A stretch of DNA of 55,038 nt from Clostridia bacterium (GCA_030445865.1 JASUSV010000008.1:1-55038), one strand, 5' to 3'; positions 8,348 to 17,083 are shown, counted from the first letter of the stretch. Made by a program: numbers and translations. The notes: generated by a model from the letters alone, not told the origin.

Positions 8348-9130
8348 TCAGGTATTTCGTACCCCCATTCTTCTCTTCACTTCTTCTACAATCCTCGGCA
8401 GCGCTTCGCCGGTTTTAGAATAAATTACTACGTCCGCGAGATGGTCGAGGGCAGTCGGAGTCAGGTTAATGATAACCAGCCGGGCACCTGCCTGGCGGGC
8501 GTATTGAGGCAGGCAGGCCGCCGGGTAGACTACCAGAGAGGAACCCAGGGTAAGCATTAGATCGCAGGATTTCGCCCGGAACTCGGCTTCGGCCATTTCC
8601 TTTTCCGGCATAGGTTGCCCGAAGGAAATAGTCGCCTCTTTTAAAAGCCCGTTACATTCCCGGCAGCGCGGCACCTCTATTTCGTCCTTTTCTTCTAAGA
8701 TGGCCTGGATTTCATCGCGGGGATAAGTCTTGCGGCAGCTTAAACAAACCACGTAAGCGTTGGTGCCGTGGATTTCTATAATCTTCTCGGGGGAATTGCC
8801 GGCTTTATGGTGCAGGCGGTCTATGTTCTGCGTAATGATACAATCCAGCTTACCCATTTTCTCCAGTTCGGCCAGGGCCAGGTGGGTAGGATTGGGCTTA
8901 GCATCCCTGATTACCGGGTAGGTAGCCCTGCTCCGCAGCCAGTGCTTTTTACGGGCTTCTTCACAGGTCAAAAAATCCTGGAAATAAACGGGCTCGTATT
9001 TCTCCCAGATGCCCCCGGGGCTGCGGAAATCGGGGATCCCGGATTCGGTGCTTACCCCTGCGCCTGTAAAGGCGACCACCTTGCGGGCATCGTATATTAA
9101 TCCGGCAGCGCGAGCAATTAGATCTTCCAT
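8348..9130 (-). CDS. cobB: NAD-dependent protein deacylase, sirtuin
   Basis: The sequence has AFTGAGVSTESGIPDFR (NAD-binding GAG and the substrate loop), ITQNIDRLHHKAG (about 105) and EIHGT with the catalytic His. Two zinc-binding CxxC pairs follow (CLSC and CREC), then GSSLVVYPA. It removes acyl groups from lysine, using NAD. In acetogenic and syntrophic anaerobes it often regulates acetyl-CoA synthetase, but no such substrate gene is nearby. I chose the ATG at 9130 (MEDLIARA), 8 bases after ggaggcgg, rather than the upstream GTG. It overlaps the preceding gene's 3' end by 13 bases and adjoins dinB. Confidence 0.93.
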   Translation of the reverse strand: MEDLIARAAGLIYDARKVVAFTGAGVSTESGIPDFRSPGGIWEKYEPVYFQDFLTCEEARKKHWLRSRATYPVIRDAKPNPTHLALAELEKMGKLDCIITQNIDRLHHKAGNSPEKIIEIHGTNAYVVCLSCRKTYPRDEIQAILEEKDEIEVPRCRECNGLLKEATISFGQPMPEKEMAEAEFRAKSCDLMLTLGSSLVVYPAACLPQYARQAGARLVIINLTPTALDHLADVVIYSKTGEALPRIVEEVKRRMGVRNT

Positions 9131-10383
9131 GAAAATCCGCCTCCGTCCCATGGGGTTATCAAATTGCCGTCCGGCCCGAAGTTTAGAGGCAAGGTTTTGG
9201 TTTCGGAGTAGCCGGCCTCCCGGCAGGCTTTAACCAGATCGGCCGACACCAAAATCTCACCCAGGTGCAGGGTGTTTCGGATCCATCCCAAACTGCAATC
9301 TTCCAGCCGTTTCTTGAGGCTTTGGGCCGCCGCCTCCAGGGCCTCCCGGTCGGTGGCAAAAATCAAAGGGAGCATGGCCCTCCTGATAAAACCGGTAGTT
9401 AAAGCATTTAAATAAGTCGCCCTACGATCGATGGCCCGGGCCAGCCTTTCGGTAATGAAATCCGCCAGCCCTACGCCGTTGGCATTTCCCTCCGTTTCCC
9501 GCGACAGGTCCCGCACAAAAATCCGTTTGGCCGGCTGCTCCTCTGCATCCTCCAACCCCTCTACCGCGTAGCGGCCGATAATGTTGGTATCCATGCCGGT
9601 GCCGCTGAAGTTTTTACCCATCTCATCGATAATTAAAATGTCGGCCCCGGTAAAAGGCAGGCGGGGCATTAATTCCCTAGCCTGCTTTAACAGTTCGGGT
9701 TCTTTTTTCAATATCTCATTGCGGGATAGACCTTCCACCAGAGCAAGTTCCTTTTCCGCGTTTTCAATCAGCGCCAGGCCGCCGATAACGGGCAGGCGTT
9801 CCAGCAACAGGCTCCCCATCTGTTCCAGGGTCCGGGCAAGCCGAGATGGGGGTTGAGTATGGAAGGCATCAGCGCCCTGTACTTTGCCCAGGCCCACAAC
9901 CAGCATCTTTACCAGCCCGCTTTCGAGATGGCCGTGAAAGGCAGTATGGGGCTTTACCCGGTTAAGCAGGATGATGCCGTCGGCAGCCGCGGCCCTGCCG
10001 TCGGTATAAACAGGGATTCCCGCCACCCGGCCAACTTCGACTACATCTTCCCCATCTTCTATGGGAGCGCCGATGCCGTCAGCCGTTATGCCCAACCGGG
10101 CCAGGATGTTGAGCCTTCCCTCCGCCGTGCCGCCGCCGTGGCTTCCCATAGCCGGGACTAAGAAAGGTTTGCCGCCGCGCTCTTTTACCCAGGCAACCAC
10201 CGTACGCAAGATCTCCGGATAACGGGCCAGCCCCCGGCTGCCGGCGGTAACGGCTATTTTACTTCCCGGCCTGATTTTTTCTGCCGCGCCCATCCGGGCC
10301 AGTTCCCGCCCTATAGCTTCGGAGAGATTCTCTACTAGAGGGCTCTTTAAAGGCGCCCTTTGCATGAGGTGAAGTTCCATCAT
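9118..10383 (-). CDS. LarA/DUF2088-like protein, nickel-pincer racemase superfamily
   Basis: The product resembles the lactate racemase N-terminal domain superfamily (DUF2088): KIAVTAGSRGLARYPEIL, then VPAMGSHGGGTAEGRLNILARLG, VKPHTAFHGHLESGLVKMLVVGLGK and a Rossmann-like DILIIDEMGKNFSGTGMD. LarA homologues bind a nickel-pincer cofactor made by LarBCE. No larBCE genes are present here, so substrate and metal use are unknown. The frame stays open to 10587, but the ATG pair at 10383/10380 follows agagg at good spacing and starts MMELHLMQ; the upstream translation looks non-coding. It is first of a tight three-gene unit with sir2 and dinB. The 421 residues are close to the family length. Confidence 0.75.
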   Translation of the reverse strand: MMELHLMQRAPLKSPLVENLSEAIGRELARMGAAEKIRPGSKIAVTAGSRGLARYPEILRTVVAWVKERGGKPFLVPAMGSHGGGTAEGRLNILARLGITADGIGAPIEDGEDVVEVGRVAGIPVYTDGRAAAADGIILLNRVKPHTAFHGHLESGLVKMLVVGLGKVQGADAFHTQPPSRLARTLEQMGSLLLERLPVIGGLALIENAEKELALVEGLSRNEILKKEPELLKQARELMPRLPFTGADILIIDEMGKNFSGTGMDTNIIGRYAVEGLEDAEEQPAKRIFVRDLSRETEGNANGVGLADFITERLARAIDRRATYLNALTTGFIRRAMLPLIFATDREALEAAAQSLKKRLEDCSLGWIRNTLHLGEILVSADLVKACREAGYSETKTLPLNFGPDGNLITPWDGGGFSWKI

Positions 10384-10837
10384 AAGGATTAGCCTCTTTC
10401 CAATATTAAGGTTCACTAATATTATAACCAGAGGCCGGCATCCCCTGCCTCCCCGAAAAGGGGCCGGTTCCTGCCGGCCTTCTTTGCCTCTGTTCCTACA
10501 GGCGACCGGTTTAGGCCAGCCTGCTCCTTTCCCGACCTTCGCCAAAATCCGTAGGACACGCCCTGCAGACAAGCAAGGCTTTCGCATTCAAGCTACAGCC
10601 GGTATTCGACGGCCGGTCGGTTAAATCCTGCCGGGTTGAAAACTTTTCCTGTTACTAGCCTGGCCTGGGGTTTTAATTTCATCGTAAAAGGGATAATAAT
10701 TTTAGAATGCGACTCTTTCCCCTTGGAATTTGCCGGGAAGTCCGCCTTAAGCTTTAAGGCCGAGCAAAAGTCCTGCCCGCGAGGAGAATCCTTTGCGAGC
10801 GTAAGCCAAAACAGGCTGAAAAGTGGGGATACGCTTG
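10384..10837. other. Divergent intergenic region
   Basis: This stretch separates the minus-strand DUF2088 unit from the plus-strand norC and should hold promoters for both. On the minus strand a TATAAT occurs at 10421-10426 but lacks a clear -35. Several GGCC-rich inverted repeats (around 10430-10490) could fold in the DUF2088 leader. I recognise no riboswitch and no credible gene. Confidence 0.4.
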
Positions 10838-11272
10838 ATGACTATGGACTCCAAGGTTTTGTGGTCATACCTTATAATAGTTTTTTTAAGCCTGGGCCTC
10901 TTCTTATGGTTACTGGGCATCTCCCTCGCGCCTCCTTATAAGCAAGGGCTAACCGCAACAGCGCTGGAAGGCAAAAAAGTATGGCAGCAAAAAAACTGCG
11001 TAGAATGCCATGCCTTGCTGGGAAACGGCGGGTACAACGCCGTAGATCTGACCGATGTTACGACCCGCCACAGCTATGAGTACCTCGTAAATTACCTCAA
11101 AGATCCCCCGGCGTTACCGCAGGCCCGGAAGCAAAAACATCCTTCTCTCAGCGCAGGCCAGGCCGAGGCGGTTATAAATTATTTAAGCTCCGTCAAGAAC
11201 ATACCGACGAAAGACTGGCCCCCTAAACCTATAAAATCAGGCCTCAAAGCACAGGGGGGTGACAAAAAATAA
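10838..11272 (+). CDS. norC: Membrane-anchored monohaem cytochrome c, NorC-like subunit
   Basis: The start MTMDSKVLWSYL leads into one transmembrane helix (about 7-30), then a soluble cytochrome domain with KNCVECHALLGNGG (CxxCH haem motif) and a distal Met candidate after the helix. The LGNGGYNAVDLTDV segment is typical of NorC. It passes electrons to the NorB catalytic subunit encoded next. I chose the ATG at 10838, about 8 bases after gtgggga, over an upstream GTG at 10823. Haem attachment would need the CcsBA system at 37.5-39.4 kb. Confidence 0.85.
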   Translation: MTMDSKVLWSYLIIVFLSLGLFLWLLGISLAPPYKQGLTATALEGKKVWQQKNCVECHALLGNGGYNAVDLTDVTTRHSYEYLVNYLKDPPALPQARKQKHPSLSAGQAEAVINYLSSVKNIPTKDWPPKPIKSGLKAQGGDKK

Positions 11273-12666
11273 ATCTGTTCGCCCGGCTTTTTGGCCGCCG
11301 CCCCTTTAAACAAAACCCCCGGGCAGGCGACAAGCCTTCCCAGAGCGTAGCCTATCCTTACGCCCTGGCCACCTTCTTTTTTTTAGGCCTGCAAGGCTTT
11401 ATCGCCACCCTGGGCTCCCTGCACCTGGTCTACCCCGACCTGCCTTCGCCCGTTCCTTTTCAGGCTGGGCGGGCCATCCACTTGAACTTAAGCCTCCTCT
11501 GGCCGTTGCTTGGAACTATGGGAGCCGCTTTTTACTTTCTGGTAGAGGCTACCGGAGTCGAACTCTGGGAGCCGAAACTGGCCCGGTTTATCTTCTGGTT
11601 TTTCCTGGCCGTATCCGGGGGTATCTTGATCTCCCTGGCCCTGGGTTTCAGCGAAGGCCGCGAGTACCTGGAAGCCCTCCGCCCTTTTGACATCCTCCTG
11701 CTGGCCGGCCTGCTTCTTTTTCTCGTGAACATTCTGGGCAGCGCTGTTAAAACCGGCCTAACCCGGACCCCGGTTATACCCATCCTCCTTACGGGGGCGC
11801 TGCTCTCCCCAGCGCTCTACCTACCCACAATGTTCTTTATGGCCGCGCCCACCGTCGACGAAGCGTTAAAATTTTTGGTGGTTCACCTTTGGGAGGAAGG
11901 CAGCCTGGAAATACTGGCCACCGTCATTCTGGCTGGAATTTTGATCGCCGCCGGGCTTCCAAGGCGGCGGCTGAAAAATCTCCTCTTACTGGAAGCCGGG
12001 CTGGTGATAGGTACCGGCTTCCTGGCCATCGGCCACCATTATTACTGGATAGGAACGCCGGGCTTCTGGCGTTTTCTTGGAGGCGTGGCCAGCGGCCTGC
12101 AGGTCATCCCCATTTTCCTGATGGCAAAATTGTCCTGGCAGCACTTCAAACAAAAAAAGAAGCTGCGCCTCCCTCCTTCGCACAGCCTCAGCCTCAACTT
12201 TATCTATGCCTCCGCTTTCTGGAACCTGGCCGGCGCCGGCCTCTTCGGCCTGCTGCTGGCCATCCCTGCTTTTAACCGCTATGCCCACGGCACCTACTTA
12301 ACCTCTGCCCACGCCCACATGGCCCTCTTCGGTTTTTTCGGCCAGCTCGTCCTGGGCGCCAGCTATTTCATCCTCTTCCGCCACCGACAAATTTCCCGCC
12401 GGCACCGCCGGCGGGTAACTTTAAGCTGGCAGCTTCTTAACGCCGGCCTGGCGGTGATGGCTGCCGGTCTCATCGCAGCCGGGCTGCTCCAGACCTACCT
12501 CTGGCGGGTCGCCGGCCTGGACTTTACCCGGGTCACCCTCTTGTTAAAACCCTACCTCCTGGCACGGGCAATAGGGGGGACCTGTTTTGCCGCAGGCGCC
12601 GCCCTCCTGGCCTGGGAAACCGCCAAGTTGAGCTGGGTTTATACCAGGTGGGCAAAGCGGGCTTGA
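11269..12666 (+). CDS. norB: Nitric oxide reductase large subunit, NorB-like
   Basis: This is a multi-helix haem-copper oxidase superfamily protein. Key sites are HLWEEGSLE (haem/Fe-B His and Glu of NorB), GTGFLAIGHHYYWIG (paired His) and TSAHAHMALFG (haem ligands). NorB takes electrons from NorC and reduces NO to N2O. Translation from the first standard start, 11482, would cut off a clear first helix (YALATFFFLGLQGF) and the HLVYPDL loop. The frame opens at 11263 and offers only ATA at 11269 or CTG at 11275. A strong ribosome site (aggggggtga) sits 6 bases before the ATA, giving (M)NLFARLFG, so an unusual start is likely. The gene overlaps the norC stop by 4 bases and converges with porB over 28 bases. 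Confidence 0.8.
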   Translation: MNLFARLFGRRPFKQNPRAGDKPSQSVAYPYALATFFFLGLQGFIATLGSLHLVYPDLPSPVPFQAGRAIHLNLSLLWPLLGTMGAAFYFLVEATGVELWEPKLARFIFWFFLAVSGGILISLALGFSEGREYLEALRPFDILLLAGLLLFLVNILGSAVKTGLTRTPVIPILLTGALLSPALYLPTMFFMAAPTVDEALKFLVVHLWEEGSLEILATVILAGILIAAGLPRRRLKNLLLLEAGLVIGTGFLAIGHHYYWIGTPGFWRFLGGVASGLQVIPIFLMAKLSWQHFKQKKKLRLPPSHSLSLNFIYASAFWNLAGAGLFGLLLAIPAFNRYAHGTYLTSAHAHMALFGFFGQLVLGASYFILFRHRQISRRHRRRVTLSWQLLNAGLAVMAAGLIAAGLLQTYLWRVAGLDFTRVTLLLKPYLLARAIGGTCFAAGAALLAWETAKLSWVYTRWAKRA

Positions 12667-13448
12667 AGCGCATAGTAAGCCGATAAAGGCTTTTCTCGAC
12701 CGACTTTTTGTATCTTAAATTCGCCCCCTTCATACTCGGCCAGCTGCCAGGCGCCTGTCTGAACCGCCAAACGGGCCAGTTCTACGGTAAGTTCGCTGGC
12801 ATAGCCCCAGCCGGGCGGACAGGGTGATAAAACGTGCAGGTAAGCCGCGCCTCTGGCCTGCATGGCTTTGGCGACTTTGCGCAGGTAATCGGCGGGATAG
12901 CCGATGCTGGCAGTAGCGGCATAGGCAATGTCGTGGGCGGCCACGATGCGCAGCATATCTTTTTTGGGCCGGTCCTCGCCGCGGGAGTTCTTTCCCACCG
13001 GCGTAGTGGTGGTATTGGCCCCCAGGGGCGTGGCCCCGCTGCGCTGCACGCCCGTATTCATGTAGGCTTCGTTGTCGTAGCAGATAAAAATGAAATTATC
13101 GCCCCGTTCCAGCGCGCCCGAAAGGGCCTGCAGCCCGATATCCACCGTGCCGCCGTCGCCGGCGATGCCCACAACTTTTATACCTTCTCGGCCCCTCTTC
13201 TTCAACCCCGCCACTACGCCGGAGATGGCCGCCGCCGTGCTGGGGAAAGTGATGTTCACGCAGGGCACTTTAAAAGCTAGTTGGGGGTAAAAAGTAGTCA
13301 CGCCGAGCAAGCAGCCGGGGGTGGTAACGATAACGGTATTTTTACCTAAAACCTTCAAAGCCAAACGCACGGCCAGAATGCCGCCGCAGCCCGCGCAGGC
13401 GTAAGAACCCGTAACCAGCTCTTCCTGGGGCAAATCTTTAATTTTCAT
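12639..13448 (-). CDS. porB: Pyruvate:ferredoxin oxidoreductase beta subunit
   Basis: The thiamine pyrophosphate subunit shows CAGCGG near residue 16 (Fe-S cysteines), GDGGTVDIGLQALSGA with the TPP-binding G-D-G motif, and YDNEAYMNTGVQRSG. The SPCPPGWG segment near the C-terminus supports the pyruvate-type PorB subgroup. Together with PorA, C and D it interconverts pyruvate and CoA with acetyl-CoA, CO2 and reduced ferredoxin. The ATG at 13448 overlaps the porA end by 11 bases. It is last in the porC-D-A-B operon and converges with norB, the two 3' ends overlapping. Confidence 0.92.
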   Translation of the reverse strand: MKIKDLPQEELVTGSYACAGCGGILAVRLALKVLGKNTVIVTTPGCLLGVTTFYPQLAFKVPCVNITFPSTAAAISGVVAGLKKRGREGIKVVGIAGDGGTVDIGLQALSGALERGDNFIFICYDNEAYMNTGVQRSGATPLGANTTTTPVGKNSRGEDRPKKDMLRIVAAHDIAYAATASIGYPADYLRKVAKAMQARGAAYLHVLSPCPPGWGYASELTVELARLAVQTGAWQLAEYEGGEFKIQKVGREKPLSAYYALQARFAHLV

Positions 13449-14625
13449 CCCTTGCACCTGCCACATCTAAAAAATGGTCCGTCCCGTATCCTGGTTGTAC
13501 GCCTTCCAGGCAGTAACGGTATATCGCTGTTATTTGCTCCCGGGTGATATCATGGCCGCCCAGCCCGCCTATAAAACCGTAAACTTTCGGAGGGCCGTCC
13601 AGGCCCAGCAGGGCCGCCTTAACTTCGGTGCAAAGAGCGCCTTCGTAGCCATAGGAGCAATCGCGCTCCAGAATGGCGACGGCCCCCGCCCGGCTTAAAA
13701 TATCCCGTATCTCCTGGGCCGGGAAAGGACGGAAGGATTTTATTTTCAGCAGGCCCACCTTCTGGTCGCAGGCCCGCAACCCGTCCACCACTTCGCGGGC
13801 CGTACCCGTTACCGCCCCCATGGTTACCAGGATTACCGCAGCATCTTCGCACTGATACGGTTCTACTGTGCCGCCGTAACTGCGGCCAAACCTGGCCGCG
13901 AATTCCGCATCCGCTTCTTTAAGCTTGAGTAAGGCCGCGTACATGGCCTGCTGCTGCTGGTATTTAAATTCGGTATAAAGCTCCGGACCGGCGCCGGCGC
14001 AAAAGACGACTGGGTTTTCCACGTCCAACGCTACCGGCAGCCTTAAAGGAGGCAAAAAAGCGTCTACTTCCTCCTTTTCCGGGACTTCTACCGGTTCTTC
14101 GGTATGGGAAAGGGTATAACCGTCAAGGCAGATCATCACCGGAAGCAAAACCTGCGGGTCCTCCCCCACTTTATAGGCCTGGAGGCAGGTGTCCAGGGCT
14201 TCCTGGGCATTTTCCACATACAGTTGCACCCAGCCGGTATCCCGGCAGGAAACAGAATCCTGGTGATCGGCCCAAATGGTCCAGGGAGCGGCCATACCCC
14301 GGTTGGCGACGGCCATGACCACGGGCATCCTGCTGCCGCTGACATAGTGCAGCATTTCAAACATATAGGCCAGGCCCTGGGAGGAGGTGGCCGTGAAAAC
14401 CCTGGTGCCCGTAACCGCAGCCCCATAACAGGCCGCCAGGGCGGCGTGTTCGGATTCTACCCGTATGTATTCGGATTCCATTTCCCCCTTAGAGATAAAT
14501 TCGGCGATTTTTTCTACCACCGGGGACTGGGGGGTAATGGGATAGGCGGCCACCACTTCCACCCCGGCGAGTTTAACCGCTTCGGCCAGGGCTTCGTTAC
14601 CGTTTAAAAAACGGCGCAACGCCAT
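13438..14625 (-). CDS. porA: Pyruvate:ferredoxin oxidoreductase alpha subunit
   Basis: The N-terminal pyrimidine-binding domain reads GNEALAEAVKLAGVEVVAAYPITPQSP, with YPITPQSP typical of PorA. The ATSSQGLAYMFEMLHYVSG and NRGMAAPWTIWADHQDS segments follow, then the transketolase C-terminal-like domain with RDCSYGYEGALCTEVKAAL. The 395 residues are the normal PorA length of four-subunit enzymes. It lies 3 bases after porD and overlaps porB, so the three are translated together. Reduced ferredoxin from this enzyme could feed sulfite reduction or carbon fixation. Confidence 0.93.
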   Translation of the reverse strand: MALRRFLNGNEALAEAVKLAGVEVVAAYPITPQSPVVEKIAEFISKGEMESEYIRVESEHAALAACYGAAVTGTRVFTATSSQGLAYMFEMLHYVSGSRMPVVMAVANRGMAAPWTIWADHQDSVSCRDTGWVQLYVENAQEALDTCLQAYKVGEDPQVLLPVMICLDGYTLSHTEEPVEVPEKEEVDAFLPPLRLPVALDVENPVVFCAGAGPELYTEFKYQQQQAMYAALLKLKEADAEFAARFGRSYGGTVEPYQCEDAAVILVTMGAVTGTAREVVDGLRACDQKVGLLKIKSFRPFPAQEIRDILSRAGAVAILERDCSYGYEGALCTEVKAALLGLDGPPKVYGFIGGLGGHDITREQITAIYRYCLEGVQPGYGTDHFLDVAGARDEN

Positions 14626-14628
14626 TCC

Positions 14629-14922
14629 TTAAGCCTCCTCAAGCATATTTATGGCGCGGCGCGGGCACTCATGGGCACAAATGCCGCAGCCCTTACAAAA
14701 ATCGAGGTTGACCTTTAACTTTTCACCGCGCTCAATACACCCTTCCGGGCAATAAAGCCAGCAAAGCAGGCAATGGTTGCAAAGGGAAGCGTCGATAACC
14801 GGCCGGTGTGTCCGCCAGGAGCCGGTAGTGGCGCCGAAACAAGGCGTAGGCAGGTGGGGGCCTGCCGGTAATTTAGTTGTTGCCGACGGCAAGGTGAACT
14901 TCCCTCCTTCCGGCTCCGGCAA
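14629..14922 (-). CDS. porD: Pyruvate:ferredoxin oxidoreductase delta subunit, 2[4Fe-4S] ferredoxin
   Basis: The C-terminal part carries two 4Fe-4S motifs, CNHCLLCWLYCPEGC and CKGCGICAHECPRRA. The N-terminal 45 residues include FGATTGSWRTHRPVID, typical of PorD. It wires the TPP site to external ferredoxin. The 5' end overlaps the end of porC by 50 bases; a later start is possible, but the PorD signature begins upstream of any better-spaced start that I can see. Confidence 0.9.
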   Translation of the reverse strand: MPEPEGGKFTLPSATTKLPAGPHLPTPCFGATTGSWRTHRPVIDASLCNHCLLCWLYCPEGCIERGEKLKVNLDFCKGCGICAHECPRRAINMLEEA

Positions 14923-15451
14923 CCTGCTCGTAGGCCCGGATTACGAGGTAAAGGTTTTTCTCCGCTACCTTTTCCGGTAAAACGTCAATTACCGCCCGCT
15001 TGAGGGCCTCCAATCCGACGAGAGAGGTGGCGCCGGCCAGGGCGCCGGCCATGATGGTATTTACAATAGGCGAACCCAAAACCTCCAGGGCCAGGGGAGT
15101 GGCATGGAAAAGTACCAGGTGGCTCCCCGGCGGTATAATAAAGCCGGCCGGCAGGACCGGGGCATTTAAAACAATCGTCCCCCCGGATCTTAAACCGGCC
15201 AGCACATCTACCACCCGTAATAAACTGGGGTCCAGAATAACTATATAGTCGGGATTATAAACCTGGCTTCTATCCCTGATGGGCCTGTCGGCAATGCGGG
15301 TAAAGGCCTGCACCGGGGCGCCGCGCCGCTCGGTACCGAAAGCCGGAAAGGACTGGGCGTATTTGCCTTCGTAAACGGCGGCCATGCCTAAAATTTTGGC
15401 TGCCGTCACCGCTCCCTGGCCCCCCCGCCCGTGCCAGCGAACCTGTTGCAT
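14873..15451 (-). CDS. porC: Pyruvate:ferredoxin oxidoreductase gamma subunit
   Basis: The sequence begins MQQVRWHGRGGQGAVTAAKI, the signature of the gamma domain of 2-oxoacid oxidoreductases, and continues with SFPAFGTERRGAPVQAFTRI. The 192 residues fit PorC. It is the first gene of the four-gene por unit on this strand. The upstream 250 bases are shared with the divergent fmdB-like gene and should contain the por promoter, which I could not pin down. Confidence 0.92.
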   Translation of the reverse strand: MQQVRWHGRGGQGAVTAAKILGMAAVYEGKYAQSFPAFGTERRGAPVQAFTRIADRPIRDRSQVYNPDYIVILDPSLLRVVDVLAGLRSGGTIVLNAPVLPAGFIIPPGSHLVLFHATPLALEVLGSPIVNTIMAGALAGATSLVGLEALKRAVIDVLPEKVAEKNLYLVIRAYEQVAGAGRREVHLAVGNN

Positions 15452-15612
15452 AGCTTCACCTTCCCTACCTTTAACTGGAACCTCTTAATATTTTATCCCA
15501 CCCAGCTATATCTGAGCAAGTTAAAATTCTCCTGGGGCATACCCAGTTTTCGGATGCTCTGGACGGCTGGGTGTATAGGCCCCGGGCTCCGTAGGCTTGG
15601 ATTTTGGTCTGT

Positions 15613-15641
15613 TTGACATACGGCCACCATACTGCTATAGT
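15613..15641 (+). promoter_or_regulatory. SigA-type promoter for the FmdB-like gene
   Basis: TTGACA at 15613-15618 and TATAGT at 15636-15641 are separated by exactly 17 bases, a near-consensus housekeeping promoter. It points toward the zinc ribbon gene that starts about 65 bases downstream behind a good ribosome site. Confidence 0.7.
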
Positions 15642-15706
15642 AATGAAGGTACGGCGGGAGCGATGCTGATCTCATGAAGCTAATTTTATTTACCGGAGGG
15701 AGAGCA

Positions 15707-15952
15707 ATGCCCATCTTTGAATTCAGATGCTCGGAATGCGGCAACCTTTTTGAAAAACTTTTTCTCAGCCCCAATGAAAAGGCGGAACTGGAATGCCCTA
15801 AATGCCATTCCCGAACCTTAGAGCGGGTGGTCAGCAGAACTAATTATATCATCGGCGCCGGAAAAGGCGGCAATAAACCCAGCCTCACCACCAAATCCTG
15901 CAGCCCGGGGAGCAGTTGCATGACCCTGGACCTCCCGGGGCCGGACGAATAA
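15707..15952 (+). CDS. FmdB-family zinc ribbon protein
   Basis: The 81-residue product begins MPIFEFRCSECGNLFEKL and has a second pair, CPKCHS, forming the four-Cys zinc ribbon of the FmdB regulatory family. A glycine/serine-rich tail follows with two extra Cys residues. FmdB-like proteins are suspected regulators or assembly factors, but the actual function is unknown. The ATG at 15707 follows ggagggagag; the upstream in-frame ATG at 15674 has no ribosome site. A strong promoter lies ahead. The HEAT-repeat gene follows 39 bases downstream and may be co-transcribed. Confidence 0.8.
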   Translation: MPIFEFRCSECGNLFEKLFLSPNEKAELECPKCHSRTLERVVSRTNYIIGAGKGGNKPSLTTKSCSPGSSCMTLDLPGPDE

Positions 15953-15991
15953 TTTTAAAAGCTGCTTTACGAGAAGAAGTGATCTGGTAAA

Positions 15992-17083
15992 ATGAAGCCC
16001 TTGGGAAGAGAGCTTGCACAAAAACCCACCTGCCCCTTTTGCGGGTTACCCATCGACAGGCCGCAAGAGTTAGAAATACGAAGGCCGGGGGAGATGCCCG
16101 TCGGCACCTGCTCCTGCGGTGCCGTATATGCCTACGATGCAACCGGGCATAACCTGGGGGCCGCTTTCATAGAAGCCCTGGTATTTAGTTGTAACATGTA
16201 CTGGGAACTGGCATGGGATCTAATACCGGAGAAAGACTACCTCGAAAAGCTGGTTGAACACTACGATTATGATACTCATCTCATTGTGCCAGGCGGGTTT
16301 TACCAGGGCAGGAGAATTTCCGGGGCTCTTTATTTTATTAAACTCCACCAGGGCATCCGGGAGGCAACCTGTCGGGAAGCTCCAAAAAAATTAGACGGCG
16401 CTCCATCTCTTCCCCCTGCCCCATCTTCCGGCTATAGTGGGAAAAAAGTATTCACTAAAGGAGAAGTTGAAAAACTGGTAAGAGAATACCAGGTAGAACC
16501 CCTTCTTAATATAGCCAGGGGCGATAGAAGAATTCTTAGGGATTTGCAGCGCCTTCTCTATACCGGCGATGAGTTGCTCCGCCTAAAAACAGCAGACATT
16601 CTGGGCAGGGCATCTGCCGTCGTCGCCTCCCAAGATCCGGGAAGCATTTCCAAGCTTTTGCAGAATTTATTGGCTTCAGTCTCCGAACCCGGCGCCTCCA
16701 ACTGGGGAGCTCTGGATGCCATAGGAGAAATCATAAGAAATATGCCGGAAATTTTTGCCGGCTACATCCCGGTGCTATGTCAATTCCTGGAAAATAAAAC
16801 CCTGCGCTTAGGGAGCTTAAGGGCCATCGGCAGGATCGCCGGGGTAAGGCCGGATCTCGTCCGGAAATGGACTTTTCGCTTTTTATCCTTACTCCACGAT
16901 CCCGAACCCCAAATCCGAGGTTACGCAGCCTGGGTCCTCGCCAACCTAGGCGTAGCAGCAGTACAGGACGAGTTAAGACGCCTCCAGGGCGAGAACCAGG
17001 AGGTCGCCATCTACGAAGGGGGTAAAATCGAGAAAAAGACGATAGGTCAACTGGCGTCGGAAGCGTTGGAACGCGAACGATAG
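15992..17083 (+). CDS. HEAT-repeat protein with N-terminal zinc ribbon, DVU0298-like
   Basis: The N-terminus has a CPFC pair (14-17) and a CSC set (40-42) that could bind zinc. A middle domain (about 50-125) reads FIEALVFSCNMYWELAWDLI. From about residue 165 helical HEAT-type repeats follow (DELLRLKTADILGRA, NWGALDAIGEIIRNM, TLRLGSLRAIGRIAG, IRGYAAWVLANLG). I recall relatives (DVU0298 family) in sulfate- and sulfite-reducing bacteria near dsr genes, and the dsrABD unit is 0.7 kb away here. Its role is unknown; scaffold or assembly work is plausible. The 3' end overlaps the convergent TPR gene by 37 bases. Confidence 0.7.
   Translation: MKPLGRELAQKPTCPFCGLPIDRPQELEIRRPGEMPVGTCSCGAVYAYDATGHNLGAAFIEALVFSCNMYWELAWDLIPEKDYLEKLVEHYDYDTHLIVPGGFYQGRRISGALYFIKLHQGIREATCREAPKKLDGAPSLPPAPSSGYSGKKVFTKGEVEKLVREYQVEPLLNIARGDRRILRDLQRLLYTGDELLRLKTADILGRASAVVASQDPGSISKLLQNLLASVSEPGASNWGALDAIGEIIRNMPEIFAGYIPVLCQFLENKTLRLGSLRAIGRIAGVRPDLVRKWTFRFLSLLHDPEPQIRGYAAWVLANLGVAAVQDELRRLQGENQEVAIYEGGKIEKKTIGQLASEALERER

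Noticed and set aside
10384-10587. N-terminal extension of the DUF2088 gene to 10587
   Set aside because: The extension looks random, lies in a repeat-rich stretch, and the MM start at 10383 has a proper ribosome site.
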